NCBI RefSeq assembly: GCF_000382445.1
Contig: NZ_KB905472.1
Coordinates: 60,983 to 124,982, forward strand
Direction of reading: 5' to 3'
Source of the DNA: Phocaeicola massiliensis B84634 = Timone 84634 = DSM 17679 = JCM 13223
Lineage (GTDB): Bacteria > Bacteroidota > Bacteroidia > Bacteroidales > Bacteroidaceae
Length of the DNA stretch: 64,000 nucleotides
Below, piece after piece: positions 1 to 8,756 of the stretch. Within the stretch, counting starts at the first letter, position 1; every line of letters starts with the position of its first letter. The translations under genes were made by a program, and so were the position numbers. Below the pieces are notes generated by a model, which was not told the origin of the DNA, made no database searches, and worked only from the letters and a program-made list of their open reading frames with translations.

Positions 1-214
1 AGTCTTGCACTTCTATTTCCGGGAAGAAACCTTTGGAATGTAGATGTAAATGGGAATGCTCTTGAGGAATGGAAGGCTTTTCCTCAAGAAAAAAAATGAA
101 GCAAGTCTCTTGAGAGACATGGTTAACCAGGTCAAAATAGTCAAGCAGGCCTGCAGGAAGGAACAAGCTCAACATCTCCAGTGGAGTGGCAGGGGGGTGA
201 AGGTTCTGTTTCAT
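1..214 (-). CDS. ISAon1-family transposase N-terminal region protein (partial, 3' end outside window)
   Basis: A reverse-strand frame starts at ATG 214 and runs off the left edge (71 codons visible). The protein has the pattern LSLFLPAGLLDYFDLV, then a FFLEEKPSIP segment, then SKGFFPEIEVQD. This matches what I recall of the short first ORF of two-ORF ISAon1-type elements in Bacteroidetes, which precedes a separate DDE transposase ORF. A forward frame over the same bases (50-262) has no recognisable protein character and is a shadow. Whether the element is intact cannot be judged from this window. Confidence 0.7.
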   Translation of the reverse strand, partial: MKQNLHPPATPLEMLSLFLPAGLLDYFDLVNHVSQETCFIFFLEEKPSIPQEHSHLHLHSKGFFPEIEVQD

Positions 215-218
215 GCCA

Positions 219-226
219 CAAAGATA
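219..226 (-). promoter_or_regulatory. -7 box TATCTTTG of the insertion-element ORF
   Basis: Reverse-strand TATCTTTG ends only four bases before the ATG at 214, so transcription would begin at or next to the start codon and the message would be essentially leaderless. The match to the Bacteroides -7 consensus TAnnTTTG is exact; no convincing -33 box was found. Confidence 0.45.
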
Positions 227-321
227 GTGTTTTTAACTAATTCCCCCAAGTTTTCAAACTGAGCCCTAAGTTATCCGAAAGTGCCCCCAAAGTGTAACAA
301 AAAGTAATTGCTATAAATGAA

Positions 322-350
322 AAGGAGCTAAGTCATTGACTTAACTCCTT
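322..350 (-). terminator. Hairpin terminator downstream of tRNA-Pro
   Basis: Inverted repeat AAGGAG...CTCCTT extended inward by TTAAGTCA/TGACTTAG-type pairing. On the reverse strand it is followed by TTCATTT. It lies 12 bases past the tRNA-Pro 3' end, fitting a terminator for that gene, though the T-tract is interrupted. Confidence 0.6.
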
Positions 351-362
351 GATATTTACCAG

Positions 363-437
363 TCGGGGTGACTGGATTCGAACCAGCGACCACACGCCCC
401 CCAGACGCGTACTCTAACCGGGCTGAGCTACACCCCG
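363..437 (-). tRNA. tRNA-Pro (anticodon GGG)
   Basis: On the reverse strand the sequence folds as a cloverleaf: acceptor CGGGGTG/CACCCCG, D-arm GCTC...GAGT, anticodon loop CTGGGGG giving GGG, and T-arm CTGG-TTCGAAT-CCAG. The 3' CCA is not encoded. It has its own promoter just upstream and a hairpin terminator downstream. Confidence 0.95.
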
Positions 438-448
438 AATTGCGGATG

Positions 449-479
449 CAAAGGTACGGCTTTCTTTTAAAATAGCAAA
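449..479 (-). promoter_or_regulatory. Promoter of tRNA-Pro (-33 TTTG, 19 nt, -7 TACCTTTG)
   Basis: Reverse-strand TTTG (476-479) is separated by exactly 19 bases from TACCTTTG (449-456), 11 bases upstream of the tRNA 5' end. This is a textbook Bacteroides sigma-ABfr-type promoter and one of the two best in the window. Confidence 0.85.
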
Positions 480-571
480 TCTTTCGGCACTTTTTTTTAG
501 AATAAAAAGCATTTTGTTTTATTGAATCCTATGTATCAGTTAGTTATTGTTTAGCTTTAAATCATACTTGA

Positions 572-1627
572 TTACATGGATTCACGGTAAAAATCGAGCA
601 TGTCCATGATTTCTTCCTTTGTGGCCGACTGGTTGATTTGAATGTCGCCCACGTCGGACAATAAAGTAAAGTTGATTCTGTCGGCAATATTCTTCTTGTC
701 ATGTGTCATGAACTCATAAAGTCGGTCATAATGTTTGCAGTCGAATTCCAGTTTGCCATAATGCTCTTTGATGAATTGGAGGGTCTGGCGCAACTTGTCT
801 TTGGGAAAACCTGTCTTGACGTGCGAGAAATATAGTTCGCAGACCATTCCCCAGGCAACAGCATAGCCGTGTAATACCGGATGATTGATTTCCAAAGCAA
901 AACTTTCAAAAGCATGCCCCACTGTATGTCCCAAATTCAAAGCCTTGCGTATTCCGGTTTCATATGGATCGCATTCGACAATCTTCTCTTTGATTTGAAC
1001 GGATTTGGCAACCAGTTTTTGCAATGCTTTATAATCTGTTTTGTTGAAGTCGAAATTCAATAATTCAGCCCAATGTTCCGGGGTGCTGATAAGTCCGTGT
1101 TTCAACATTTCTGCATAACCGGAAAGCAGATTGTGTAAATCCAACGACTTTAAGAATTCACTGTCTATCAGTACAGATTCAGCCGGAGAGAAGACACCGA
1201 TTTCATTTTTTAACCCATTGAAATTAATGCCGGTTTTTCCTCCCACGGAGGCATCTACCATGGCAAGTAAAGTGGTGGGGACATTGATATATTTAATGCC
1301 GCGCTTGAATGTTGAGGCTGCAAAACCACCCAAATCAGTCACCATTCCTCCGCCCAGGTTGACAAGCAGTGAATGGCGTGTAGCTCCTCGGTCGCCTAAT
1401 TGTTTCCACACATAGGCCAAGGTGTCGAGGTTCTTATGGACATCTTCTGCGCCGATGCAAATCAGTTGCGCATCTTTCATGAAGCCGGCTTCTTGAATGA
1501 GCGGTATGCAGAGTTTGCGGGTATGCTCGTCAACCAGAATGAATAATTTGTCATACGTGCATTGGCTGATGGCATCAGCTAAATTCTCGTTTATACTGTG
1601 GCAGATAATAACCTTTTGTTTACTCAT
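572..1627 (-). CDS. aroB: 3-dehydroquinate synthase
   Basis: Converts DAHP to 3-dehydroquinate, the second step of the shikimate pathway; NAD- and metal-dependent, cytosolic. The protein (351 residues from the chosen start) has the NAD-binding glycine segment GGGMVTDLGG, the VPTTLLAMVDASVGGKTGIN core, and the metal-ligand region with LNLGHTVGHAFE and HGYAVAWGM, all typical of AroB. An upstream in-frame ATG at 1666 would add 13 residues not expected in the family and would overlap the -7 box, so MSKQKV at 1627 is preferred. Single gene, divergent from the small membrane protein at 1724. Confidence 0.95.
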   Translation of the reverse strand: MSKQKVIICHSINENLADAISQCTYDKLFILVDEHTRKLCIPLIQEAGFMKDAQLICIGAEDVHKNLDTLAYVWKQLGDRGATRHSLLVNLGGGMVTDLGGFAASTFKRGIKYINVPTTLLAMVDASVGGKTGINFNGLKNEIGVFSPAESVLIDSEFLKSLDLHNLLSGYAEMLKHGLISTPEHWAELLNFDFNKTDYKALQKLVAKSVQIKEKIVECDPYETGIRKALNLGHTVGHAFESFALEINHPVLHGYAVAWGMVCELYFSHVKTGFPKDKLRQTLQFIKEHYGKLEFDCKHYDRLYEFMTHDKKNIADRINFTLLSDVGDIQINQSATKEEIMDMLDFYRESM

Positions 1628-1645
1628 AACTTTTATATTTGCCTG

Positions 1646-1653
1646 CAAATTTA
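1646..1653 (-). promoter_or_regulatory. -7 box TAAATTTG of aroB
   Basis: Reverse-strand TAAATTTG lies 18 bases before the preferred aroB ATG at 1627 and supports that start. No clear -33 box at the expected spacing. Confidence 0.5.
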
Positions 1654-1696
1654 GGTAAAAAAGCAAAAAGATAGGCGTAGTTTGCTTGCAAATAAT

Positions 1697-1704
1697 TACT
1701 TTTG
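1697..1704 (+). promoter_or_regulatory. -7 box TACTTTTG upstream of the 1724 gene
   Basis: An exact TAnnTTTG match 19 bases before ATG 1724, back to back with the aroB promoter. A TTTG at 1681 is too close (12 bases) to be the -33 box. Confidence 0.45.
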
Positions 1705-1723
1705 TACGTTAAATGCTAAAATA

Positions 1724-2128
1724 ATGAAAGGAATTCTACCCACTTATTGCAGAACCATGGGATATACTCTTTTAATCCTGTGTGTGTTCCTGCCATTGAT
1801 GATGTTTATGTTTGGAATGATAAACGACAGTAACTTGTTGTTTACCAAAGCTTCTGTGAAGTTACTTATCTGGTTTTCTCTTTTCATGATATTTCTGGCA
1901 AAGGTGAAAAACGAGAATGAGGAAACAGCTAAAATCCGTGTTAAGGCCATTTGTTATGCCATTTATCTTTTAGGCATTTATTATATAGTGATGCTTGTCA
2001 GGGGAGTCTATGATGGAAACCTTGAAGAAGCCGATAATTCTATTGCTATTGTTTATATGGCTTTCAATGTACTTTGTCTGGAGTTTGGCATTCAAAAGAG
2101 TAAGGTAGACAAGCTTTTTAAAAAATAA
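1724..2128 (+). CDS. Small multi-pass membrane protein of unknown function
   Basis: I do not recognise this 134-residue protein. It has about four hydrophobic segments: GYTLLILCVFLPLMMFMFG near residues 10-30, a short one near 45-60, AICYAIYLLGIYYIVMLV near 75-95, and SIAIVYMAFNVLCLEFG near 108-124. The tail is basic (KSKVDKLFKK). The start MKGILP at 1724 follows a -7 box by 19 bases; an in-frame ATG at 1682 lies upstream of that box and is less likely. It lies between aroB (divergent) and a large outer-membrane protein gene. Confidence 0.7.
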   Translation: MKGILPTYCRTMGYTLLILCVFLPLMMFMFGMINDSNLLFTKASVKLLIWFSLFMIFLAKVKNENEETAKIRVKAICYAIYLLGIYYIVMLVRGVYDGNLEEADNSIAIVYMAFNVLCLEFGIQKSKVDKLFKK

Positions 2129-2208
2129 TCTTCTTTTCCGTTAAACCTTTTGAGTGTGGAAGTGTCCAAAGGACATTAGGCATTAAATCTCATTAGGAAA
2201 ATAGAAAG

Positions 2209-5109
2209 ATGAAGAAATTGATACTTTTGTTGCTACTGGTGTGTACCGGTACAACTCTCTCTTGGGCCCAGGGCAGCAAACGGGTCACGGTAAGCGGAAC
2301 TGTAGTTGATGGAGATGACAAGAGTCCGATAGCACAGGCTACCGTACAGTTACTTTCTTTGCCGGATAGTACAATGGCAGTAGGAAATGTTACCAATAAT
2401 AATGGTGTCTTCTCTGTGGCGGCTCGCCCCGGAAAATATGTTTTGAAGATTTCCTTTGTCGGTTATCTGACTCAGGAGAAGCCGTTGCAATTGACTGCCG
2501 GCAAGCCTTCTGTTAATGTAGGCACGGTGACTTTGCCCACAGATGATATTATGTTGGGTGAGGCGATTGTGGTGGCTGAGGCTCCTCAAGTTACCATTTC
2601 GGAAGATACAATCGGGTATAATGCATCCGCATATCGAACTCCCGAAGGAGCTATGCTGGAAGAATTGGTGAAGAAACTGCCCGGAGCCGAGGTTGATGAA
2701 GATGGAAATATCAAAATCAATGGTAAGGAGGTGAAGAAAATCATGGTGGATGGTAAGGAGTTCTTTGGCGGTGATGTGAAGACCGGATTGAAGAACTTGC
2801 CTGTCGATATGGTTGATAAATTGAAGACATATGATAAGAAATCTGATTTGGCACGTATTACCGGTATTGATGATGGTGAAGAGGAAACGGTACTGGACTT
2901 GACTGTCAAGAAGGGAATGAACCAGGGTTGGTTTGGAAATGTCGATTTGGCAGGAGGTACCGAAGACCGCTATATGGGACGTGCTATGATAAACCGTTTT
3001 TATGATAAAACTCAATTTTCTATTATCGGTTCTGCCAATAATGTGAACGACCAAGGATTTTCGGGTGGAGGCGGCGGTCCTCGCTGGAGACGTAATAACG
3101 GGCTGAATGCCACAAAAATGTTGGGCGCAAACTTTGCTACGGAAACGTCCAAATTGGAATTGGGGGGTAGTATGCGCTATAACTATCGTGATGCAGATAT
3201 CATCAGCAGCGGTTATTCTCAACGTTTCTTGCAGAGCGGCAATTCTTATTCAAACACGAATTCAAACAATCGTAACAAAGTAAGTGATTTTAATGCGGAT
3301 TTCCGTATGGAATGGAAACCCGATTCAATGACGAATATCATCTTTCGTCCTAACGTCTCTTATAATAAGACCGATGGGGCTACAATGAAAGAATCAGGTA
3401 CTTTCAATGATGACCCTTATAATTATATTGCCAATCCAAACGATTATCTTAATTTTAATGATATGGATGGCAGTGATCCGTTACGCGACATTCGCGTCAA
3501 TGCGACCAATGAACATGGCTTGTCGGATACTAAGAGTCTGTCTGCCAATGCGACTTTACAGGTGAACCGCAAGCTGAACAATAAAGGACGTAACATCACT
3601 TTCCGGGGGTCGTTTGGTTATGGCGATAACGACAATGATCAATATACCCAGTCGGAGACTCGTTATTATCAAATACATAATTATTTGGGAGGAGACTCTA
3701 TCCAATATCGTAATCAATATATAACGATGCCGACCAAGAATTACAACTATACGGCACAGTTGACGTATAGCGAACCGATTGCTCGGGCTACTTTTCTGCA
3801 GTTCAGTTATCGTTTTCAATACAAAAATACTACGAGCGATAAGTCTACTTATGATTTGCAAGGTTTTCCTTGGGAAATCGGTGACGGACTGCCCGAAGGG
3901 TATGAAGCTGCGTATGTGGATAGTTTAAGCAAGGATGCCGAGTATAAATACTTTAACCATGATGTTTCTTTGGGTTTGCGTTTCATCCGCGAAAAGTATC
4001 AGATGAGTGTGGGAATGTCTTTGCAGCCGCAGAATACCAAACTTTCTTATAAAAAAGGAGCGTATATGGTAGATACCACTCGTACGGTCTTTAATTTTGC
4101 TCCGAATCTGGACTTCCGCTATCGTTTCTCTAAAGTGAGTCAGTTGCGTATCACTTATCGCGGACGCAGCAGTCAGCCGAGTATGGAAAACTTGTTGCCG
4201 ATTGTTGATAACTCAAATCCGCTGAATATCCGTGTCGGTAACCCCGGCTTGAAACCTTCGTTTGCACATACCATGCGCGCATTTTATAATACATATAATG
4301 CTGAAAGACAACGTGGAATGGTGGCACACTTGATGTTTACCGCTACGCAGAACAGTATCAGTAACAGTACGCAGTATGATATGGAAACCGGTCGGACCAT
4401 TGTTACTCCGCAGAACATTAATGGTAACTGGAATGCTTTCGGTATGTTCGGCTTCAATACCGCGCTGAAGAACAAGAAATTCACTATCAACTCTTTTGCA
4501 CGTGCCAATTACCAGAATCAGGTGGCTTATCTTTATAATAAGGATACAAAGATGGATGACAAGAACACGACTACCGGTTTAACTCTGGCAGAGAATCTGA
4601 ACGGTTCGTATCGTAACGACTGGTTTGAATTTTCTTTGAACGGTTCTATCGAATATACGGCAGAGCGCAGCAAATTACGCCCGGAAAACAATCAGAACCC
4701 TTATACATTTTCTTATGGAGCAAGTACTAATGTCACTCTTCCCTGGCAAATGACTTTGTCCACCAATATCACTAATCAGTCAAGAAGAGGATATAATGAT
4801 GCCAGTTATAATAATAATGAGTTGATATGGAACGCTCAGATAGCACAAAACTTGCTTAAAGGGGCTGCAACTATTAGTTTTGAAATGTATGACATTTTGA
4901 AACAACAGAGCAATATCAGCCGTTCATTGTCTGCCGATATGCGTTCGGTTACAGAATACAATAGTATCAATAGCTACTGTATGCTTCATTTTATTTATCG
5001 TTTGAATATCTTTGGAAGTAAGGGGGCACGCGATAAAATGATGAACAGCAGACGAGGCTTCGGAGGTCCGGGATTTGGTCCCGGCGGACATAGAGGACGC
5101 CCATTCTAA
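2209..5109 (+). CDS. TonB-dependent-receptor-like outer membrane beta-barrel protein
   Basis: A 966-residue secreted protein. In order: signal peptide (residues 1-20, ending SWAQG), a CarboxypepD_reg-like beta-sandwich (about 25-110, with the usual VSGTVVDGDDKSPIAQATV start and GKYVLKISFVGY end), a plug-like region (about 130-240, with EGAMLEELVKKLPGAEVDEDG), and a long outer-membrane barrel rich in alternating aromatic strands (about 245-940). It resembles the OMP_b-brl_3 type rather than SusC: no SusD partner follows and the C-terminus is a Gly-rich tail (GGPGFGPGGHRGRPF) rather than a standard final strand. Substrate unknown. Terminated by a strong hairpin at 5131. Confidence 0.85.
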   Translation: MKKLILLLLLVCTGTTLSWAQGSKRVTVSGTVVDGDDKSPIAQATVQLLSLPDSTMAVGNVTNNNGVFSVAARPGKYVLKISFVGYLTQEKPLQLTAGKPSVNVGTVTLPTDDIMLGEAIVVAEAPQVTISEDTIGYNASAYRTPEGAMLEELVKKLPGAEVDEDGNIKINGKEVKKIMVDGKEFFGGDVKTGLKNLPVDMVDKLKTYDKKSDLARITGIDDGEEETVLDLTVKKGMNQGWFGNVDLAGGTEDRYMGRAMINRFYDKTQFSIIGSANNVNDQGFSGGGGGPRWRRNNGLNATKMLGANFATETSKLELGGSMRYNYRDADIISSGYSQRFLQSGNSYSNTNSNNRNKVSDFNADFRMEWKPDSMTNIIFRPNVSYNKTDGATMKESGTFNDDPYNYIANPNDYLNFNDMDGSDPLRDIRVNATNEHGLSDTKSLSANATLQVNRKLNNKGRNITFRGSFGYGDNDNDQYTQSETRYYQIHNYLGGDSIQYRNQYITMPTKNYNYTAQLTYSEPIARATFLQFSYRFQYKNTTSDKSTYDLQGFPWEIGDGLPEGYEAAYVDSLSKDAEYKYFNHDVSLGLRFIREKYQMSVGMSLQPQNTKLSYKKGAYMVDTTRTVFNFAPNLDFRYRFSKVSQLRITYRGRSSQPSMENLLPIVDNSNPLNIRVGNPGLKPSFAHTMRAFYNTYNAERQRGMVAHLMFTATQNSISNSTQYDMETGRTIVTPQNINGNWNAFGMFGFNTALKNKKFTINSFARANYQNQVAYLYNKDTKMDDKNTTTGLTLAENLNGSYRNDWFEFSLNGSIEYTAERSKLRPENNQNPYTFSYGASTNVTLPWQMTLSTNITNQSRRGYNDASYNNNELIWNAQIAQNLLKGAATISFEMYDILKQQSNISRSLSADMRSVTEYNSINSYCMLHFIYRLNIFGSKGARDKMMNSRRGFGGPGFGPGGHRGRPF

Positions 5110-5130
5110 AATAAGCATGGAAGAATCTTT

Positions 5131-5166
5131 TCCCAATCTATATTGTTATAGGTTGGGATTTTTTTT
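5131..5166 (+). terminator. Rho-independent terminator after the outer-membrane barrel gene
   Basis: A 12-bp stem TCCCAATCTATA / TATAGGTTGGGA (one G-T wobble) with a TTGT loop, followed by eight T residues. Confidence 0.9.
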
Positions 5167-5195
5167 ATATGTTTGCTGACGTGTAAATTAGAGTT

Positions 5196-6632
5196 ATGAT
5201 AGAATGGAGCATATTTAATGAAATATTTACTGTTGCTTTTAACCTGCTTTACTTCTTGATTATTATTGGCACTATTATGATAGTGGTGCTTGATAATCGT
5301 AATCCGGTTAAAACAATGGCGTGGGTACTTGTGCTTTTTTTCCTTCCGATTGTCGGACTTATCTTCTATTTCTTTTTTGGTCGGAGCACACGTAAGGAAA
5401 AGCTGATTGGCCGTAAAGGGTTTACCCGTCTGATTAAGCGTCCGATGGCAGAATATCAGGCTCAGAAAGCTTTTAAATGTCCTGAAGATCAGCACCAATT
5501 GATGCACTTCTTCAGAAATGTGAATAATGCCTTGCCCTTTGAAGGTAACAAAACGGAGGTCTATACAGACGGGTTGTCTATGCTGCAATCATTGATGAAA
5601 GCAATCAGTAAGGCAAAGCATCATATTCATTTAGAGTTCTATATATTCGAAGATGACCCTGTGGGCAGGTTGTTGCGTGATTTATTGATTGATAAGGCTC
5701 GTGAAGGAGTTGAAATCCGTCTGTTGTATGATGATGTAGGCTGCTGGAAAGTTCCTCATCTCTTTTATGATGAGATGAGAGGTGCCGGTATTGAGGCACG
5801 TGGTTTTCTGAAGGTTCGCTTCCCTGTTTTTACGAGCAAGGTGAATTATCGTAATCACCGTAAGATAGTGGTGATTGACGGGAAAGTTGCCTTTACGGGA
5901 GGAATGAACATTGCTTTGCGTTACATGAAGGGTTTTCAATGGGGGATTTGGCGTGATACACATATTAAGATAGAGGGGAAAGCTGTGTATGGGTTGCAAA
6001 CGGCTTTTTTGACAGACTGGTATGTGGTGGATCGTACCCTGATTACTTCTTCCCGCTATTTTCCCGAGATGGATAGTTATGGCAATGCTTTGATGCAGAT
6101 TGTGACTTCCGATCCGGTAGGGGAGTGGCGGGACATTATGCAGGGACTGTTGATAGCCATCAGCAGTTCACGCAAATATTTTTATATCCAGACTCCTTAT
6201 CTGCTGCCTACCGAACCTATATTGATGGCTCTGAAAACGGCTGCCCTTGCCGGTGTGGACATTCGCATCATGATACCGGAGCGTGCTGATACGCGCTTGA
6301 CTCATTTGGCTTCTCTTTCTTATTTGGACGATATGATGTGTGCCGGTGTGAAGATATATCTCTATCAGAAGGGTTTTCTTCATTCCAAATTGATAGTGAG
6401 TGACGATACTCTTTCTACAGTTGGCTCTACCAATATGGACTTCCGAAGCTTTGAACATAACTTTGAGGTCAATGCTTTTATGTATGATCGTATCTCTGCA
6501 CTAATTCTGAAAGAGATTTTCTTGAAAGACCAAAAGGACGCCTTCCTATTGCAGAGAAAACAATGGATAAAGCGTCCGTGGTATCAAAAGGTACAAGAAT
6601 CTACTATTCGGCTTCTGGCACCGTTGCTCTAA
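5196..6632 (+). CDS. cls: Cardiolipin synthase (phospholipase D superfamily)
   Basis: Condenses two phosphatidylglycerol molecules (or PG with another lipid) into cardiolipin in the inner membrane. The 478-residue protein has two N-terminal transmembrane helices (about 8-30 and 40-62), then two phospholipase D domains with HxK motifs: NHRKIVVIDGKVAFTGG (about 222-240) and HSKLIVSDDTLSTVGSTN (about 391-410). Length and architecture match bacterial Cls. Its last 29 bases overlap the convergent rsmD gene. Confidence 0.93.
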   Translation: MIEWSIFNEIFTVAFNLLYFLIIIGTIMIVVLDNRNPVKTMAWVLVLFFLPIVGLIFYFFFGRSTRKEKLIGRKGFTRLIKRPMAEYQAQKAFKCPEDQHQLMHFFRNVNNALPFEGNKTEVYTDGLSMLQSLMKAISKAKHHIHLEFYIFEDDPVGRLLRDLLIDKAREGVEIRLLYDDVGCWKVPHLFYDEMRGAGIEARGFLKVRFPVFTSKVNYRNHRKIVVIDGKVAFTGGMNIALRYMKGFQWGIWRDTHIKIEGKAVYGLQTAFLTDWYVVDRTLITSSRYFPEMDSYGNALMQIVTSDPVGEWRDIMQGLLIAISSSRKYFYIQTPYLLPTEPILMALKTAALAGVDIRIMIPERADTRLTHLASLSYLDDMMCAGVKIYLYQKGFLHSKLIVSDDTLSTVGSTNMDFRSFEHNFEVNAFMYDRISALILKEIFLKDQKDAFLLQRKQWIKRPWYQKVQESTIRLLAPLL

Positions 6633-7161
6633 AAAAGGAGAAATTGACGCTGCCGTATATGCGGCGTTCAATGAAATGAGGATCATCCTCAAAGTTTTGA
6701 TCTTTTCCGTGTTCCAATACCAACAAGCCGTTTTCCTTTAGCAGACCGTTTTCGAAAATATGGCTGGGAATACTTTGCAAGTCTTTTAATGCATAGGGGG
6801 GATCGGCAAAGATGAAGTCAAATTGTTCACTGCATTTCTCTATGAACTTAAAGGCATCTGCACGGACAGGAAAACACTTATCGGTTTTTACTTCACGCAT
6901 GACTTGAGAAATGAAAGACAGGTGTTGAGGGTCTTTTTCTACCGAGATTACTTTGTCGCAACCGCGAGAGACTAACTCGATGCTGATACTTCCTGTCCCG
7001 GCGAAAAGATCAAGTGCAGTTACTCCATCTTCAAAGTCAAAATAGTTATTACTTAGTACGTTAAACAGATTCTCTTTTGCGAAGTCTGTTGTAGGGCGTG
7101 CTTTGAAACTGTTGGGCACGTCAAATCGGCGTCGTTTGTATATTCCACTAATTACTCGCAT
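6604..7161 (-). CDS. rsmD: 16S rRNA (guanine(966)-N2)-methyltransferase
   Basis: Methylates G966 of 16S rRNA with S-adenosylmethionine. The 185-residue protein has the N-terminal MRVISGIYKRRRF, the SAM motif LDLFAGTGSISIELVSRG and the catalytic ADPPY (about 119-123), all diagnostic of RsmD. It is the last gene of a reverse-strand trio; its start overlaps the stop of the DUF3822 gene by 10 bases. It converges on and overlaps cls. Confidence 0.95.
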   Translation of the reverse strand: MRVISGIYKRRRFDVPNSFKARPTTDFAKENLFNVLSNNYFDFEDGVTALDLFAGTGSISIELVSRGCDKVISVEKDPQHLSFISQVMREVKTDKCFPVRADAFKFIEKCSEQFDFIFADPPYALKDLQSIPSHIFENGLLKENGLLVLEHGKDQNFEDDPHFIERRIYGSVNFSFFRATVPEAE

Positions 7162-7970
7162 AAAATTAGAGTTTGCATATCAAAAGGTATATCTTCAATT
7201 TTGCTTATCTCAGAACGGTTGAACTCAGCTTTCGGATTAATGATAAATACTTGGCGCAGATACTTGCGCAATCCGGTCAACAATCCTTCTTTGTCTTTAA
7301 ATTTTCCGGTCAGTTGCAATTCATCTTTTTCTTGATTGTAGCCCAACTGTTGCCATATGTATAATAGGTAATATATACAGTCGGCTGTTTGTTTGCAAGG
7401 AAATGAGTTTATTAATAATAGTTTGCTTTTGTCATAGCAGTATACTTCTACCAAATGTTTGCGGACGTGAGCATAGAGCTTTTTACTATTGCCCAATCTG
7501 CTTTTTTGCGCAAAGTATTCTGTCAGCGGACTGACCGTTGAGAAGAAACGTGCGGTGGGGAAGTGTTCTGTCAACAATTGATGGGCATGTTTGTCCATGG
7601 CAAACAGAATCACTACATTGCTTTTGCCCAATACATTGCATAGCACAATCTCATTATTAACCTTTGGAAAATTATGATAAAATAATGTATCTATCTGTTC
7701 GTCTTCGAATAAATCAAAAGGAACAGGAGTGAATCGGGGAGAGTCTACCAAAATGTTTATCCGTTTATAAGGATACTTTAATGCTTCTGTACTTGTTAGC
7801 ATCTCTTTGATATTGGCAGTCATGGAACAGGAAGCATTGACCGTATAAGAGTCGAAACAGAAGCTGTTCTCTCCCAACGGATTGTAGATAGAAAAAGAAA
7901 ATCCATCCGCACTGAGGCGGATGGATAATGTATATTGTTCCGATTTGGTAAAATCGATACGTTCAGTCAT
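7152..7970 (-). CDS. DUF3822 family protein
   Basis: A 272-residue protein of unknown function. It has alternating beta/alpha segments and no signal peptide or transmembrane helix, and resembles Bacteroidetes DUF3822 proteins, which I recall as having an actin-like fold and often sitting next to rsmD. Here it lies between the pilin-like gene (2-base gap) and rsmD (10-base overlap), so it is almost certainly translated from the same message. A link to RNA methylation or cell division is only inference. Confidence 0.75.
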   Translation of the reverse strand: MTERIDFTKSEQYTLSIRLSADGFSFSIYNPLGENSFCFDSYTVNASCSMTANIKEMLTSTEALKYPYKRINILVDSPRFTPVPFDLFEDEQIDTLFYHNFPKVNNEIVLCNVLGKSNVVILFAMDKHAHQLLTEHFPTARFFSTVSPLTEYFAQKSRLGNSKKLYAHVRKHLVEVYCYDKSKLLLINSFPCKQTADCIYYLLYIWQQLGYNQEKDELQLTGKFKDKEGLLTGLRKYLRQVFIINPKAEFNRSEISKIEDIPFDMQTLILCE

Positions 7971-7972
7971 TC

Positions 7973-8659
7973 TTATTCCCAGTTACCTGCGTTGTTGTTA
8001 GGCTGTTCGATATCACCAACTCTCAAACCGCAGTATTTGCCAAGTTTGCTCTGAAGGTCTTTCAAGTTAGCCAATTCCTGTGCATTCAAACCGCTTAGAT
8101 ATGTTTCATATGGAGTTTGTGCCTGGAATAAGTGCAAAGGAGCACCTGATTTGGTAGTATCGTTGCGGATAGCCATTTCAAATTGTGCACCGTTTCCGAA
8201 AGGTACATATCTCATAGAGTCTGCGTTGAAGCCTGCACCATAAATAGTGTCGGTTACAGCCACCCACATCGTATCACGTTTGAAGTTCATCAAACCTTCT
8301 TTTTCTACTTCTTTCCAGTTACCTGTTTTCTTTGCCTTGTTGATAATAGCCATAGCTTTCTTTTCAGTCATACCGGCTTCCAATTGAGCATCAGATAAAA
8401 CTCCTTCTTTCTTTACGAATGGAAGTTTTGCTGTTTTAACAAAATCAATCAAAGTATCAAAGCTGGCAGTATATGCGCCTGCATGTAAATTACGGTATTC
8501 CAACTGTGCTTTACGGATGTCGATCAAGCGGGCAATAACTTGTTTTTCTCTAGCTTTTTTAGTGTTGTCAAAGTTGATCGGTCCCACGATGCTACCATAG
8601 CATACATAGATTAAACCGATAACGCAGGCAGCCAATACAATATTAATAACTGTTTTCAT
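7973..8659 (-). CDS. Membrane-anchored protein with a pseudopilin-like N-terminus, function unknown
   Basis: A 228-residue protein with one N-terminal hydrophobic helix (about 4-24), then a charged amphipathic stretch VIARLIDIRKAQLEYRNLHA with GAYTASFDTLIDFV. The pattern helix-then-R/K-x-AQ-x-x-Y...G-x-Y is reminiscent of minor pseudopilins, but no prepilin peptidase site (G/A-F-x-x-x-E) is visible, so it is more likely a single-pass periplasmic protein. First gene of the operon with DUF3822 and rsmD. Confidence 0.7.
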   Translation of the reverse strand: MKTVINIVLAACVIGLIYVCYGSIVGPINFDNTKKAREKQVIARLIDIRKAQLEYRNLHAGAYTASFDTLIDFVKTAKLPFVKKEGVLSDAQLEAGMTEKKAMAIINKAKKTGNWKEVEKEGLMNFKRDTMWVAVTDTIYGAGFNADSMRYVPFGNGAQFEMAIRNDTTKSGAPLHLFQAQTPYETYLSGLNAQELANLKDLQSKLGKYCGLRVGDIEQPNNNAGNWE

Positions 8660-8696
8660 GATAAATATGTGTTTTTTTTAGTTTATATTCGCATCG

Positions 8697-8704
8697 CAAA
8701 AATA
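8697..8704 (-). promoter_or_regulatory. -7 box TATTTTTG of the 7973-DUF3822-rsmD operon
   Basis: Reverse-strand TATTTTTG, 37 bases before the first ATG of the operon. The -33 position does not match well. Confidence 0.45.
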
Positions 8705-8756
8705 AAATAAATAAATCTAATAACGCACAGTTCGGAGAACTTTTTATTACGCAATT

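Larger units (their letters stand above)
1..300 (-). mobile_element. 5' end of an ISAon1-family insertion element (cut by window edge)
   Basis: The left edge of the window holds the start of a transposase-type reading frame on the reverse strand plus an upstream non-coding end rich in G/C runs (CTTGGGGG, TTTGGGGG on the reverse strand, about 230-300). The other end lies outside the window, so the terminal inverted repeat and exact boundary cannot be fixed; about 285-300 is an estimate. The element sits just downstream of the tRNA-Pro gene and its terminator. Family assignment rests on the encoded N-terminal protein. Confidence 0.6.

Noticed and set aside
50..262. Forward frame at the left edge
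   Set aside because: The opposite strand holds the ISAon1-type ORF with better protein similarity and a promoter.
2350..3222. 290-codon reverse frame opposite the outer-membrane barrel gene
   Set aside because: Shadow frame; no recognisable domain or promoter.
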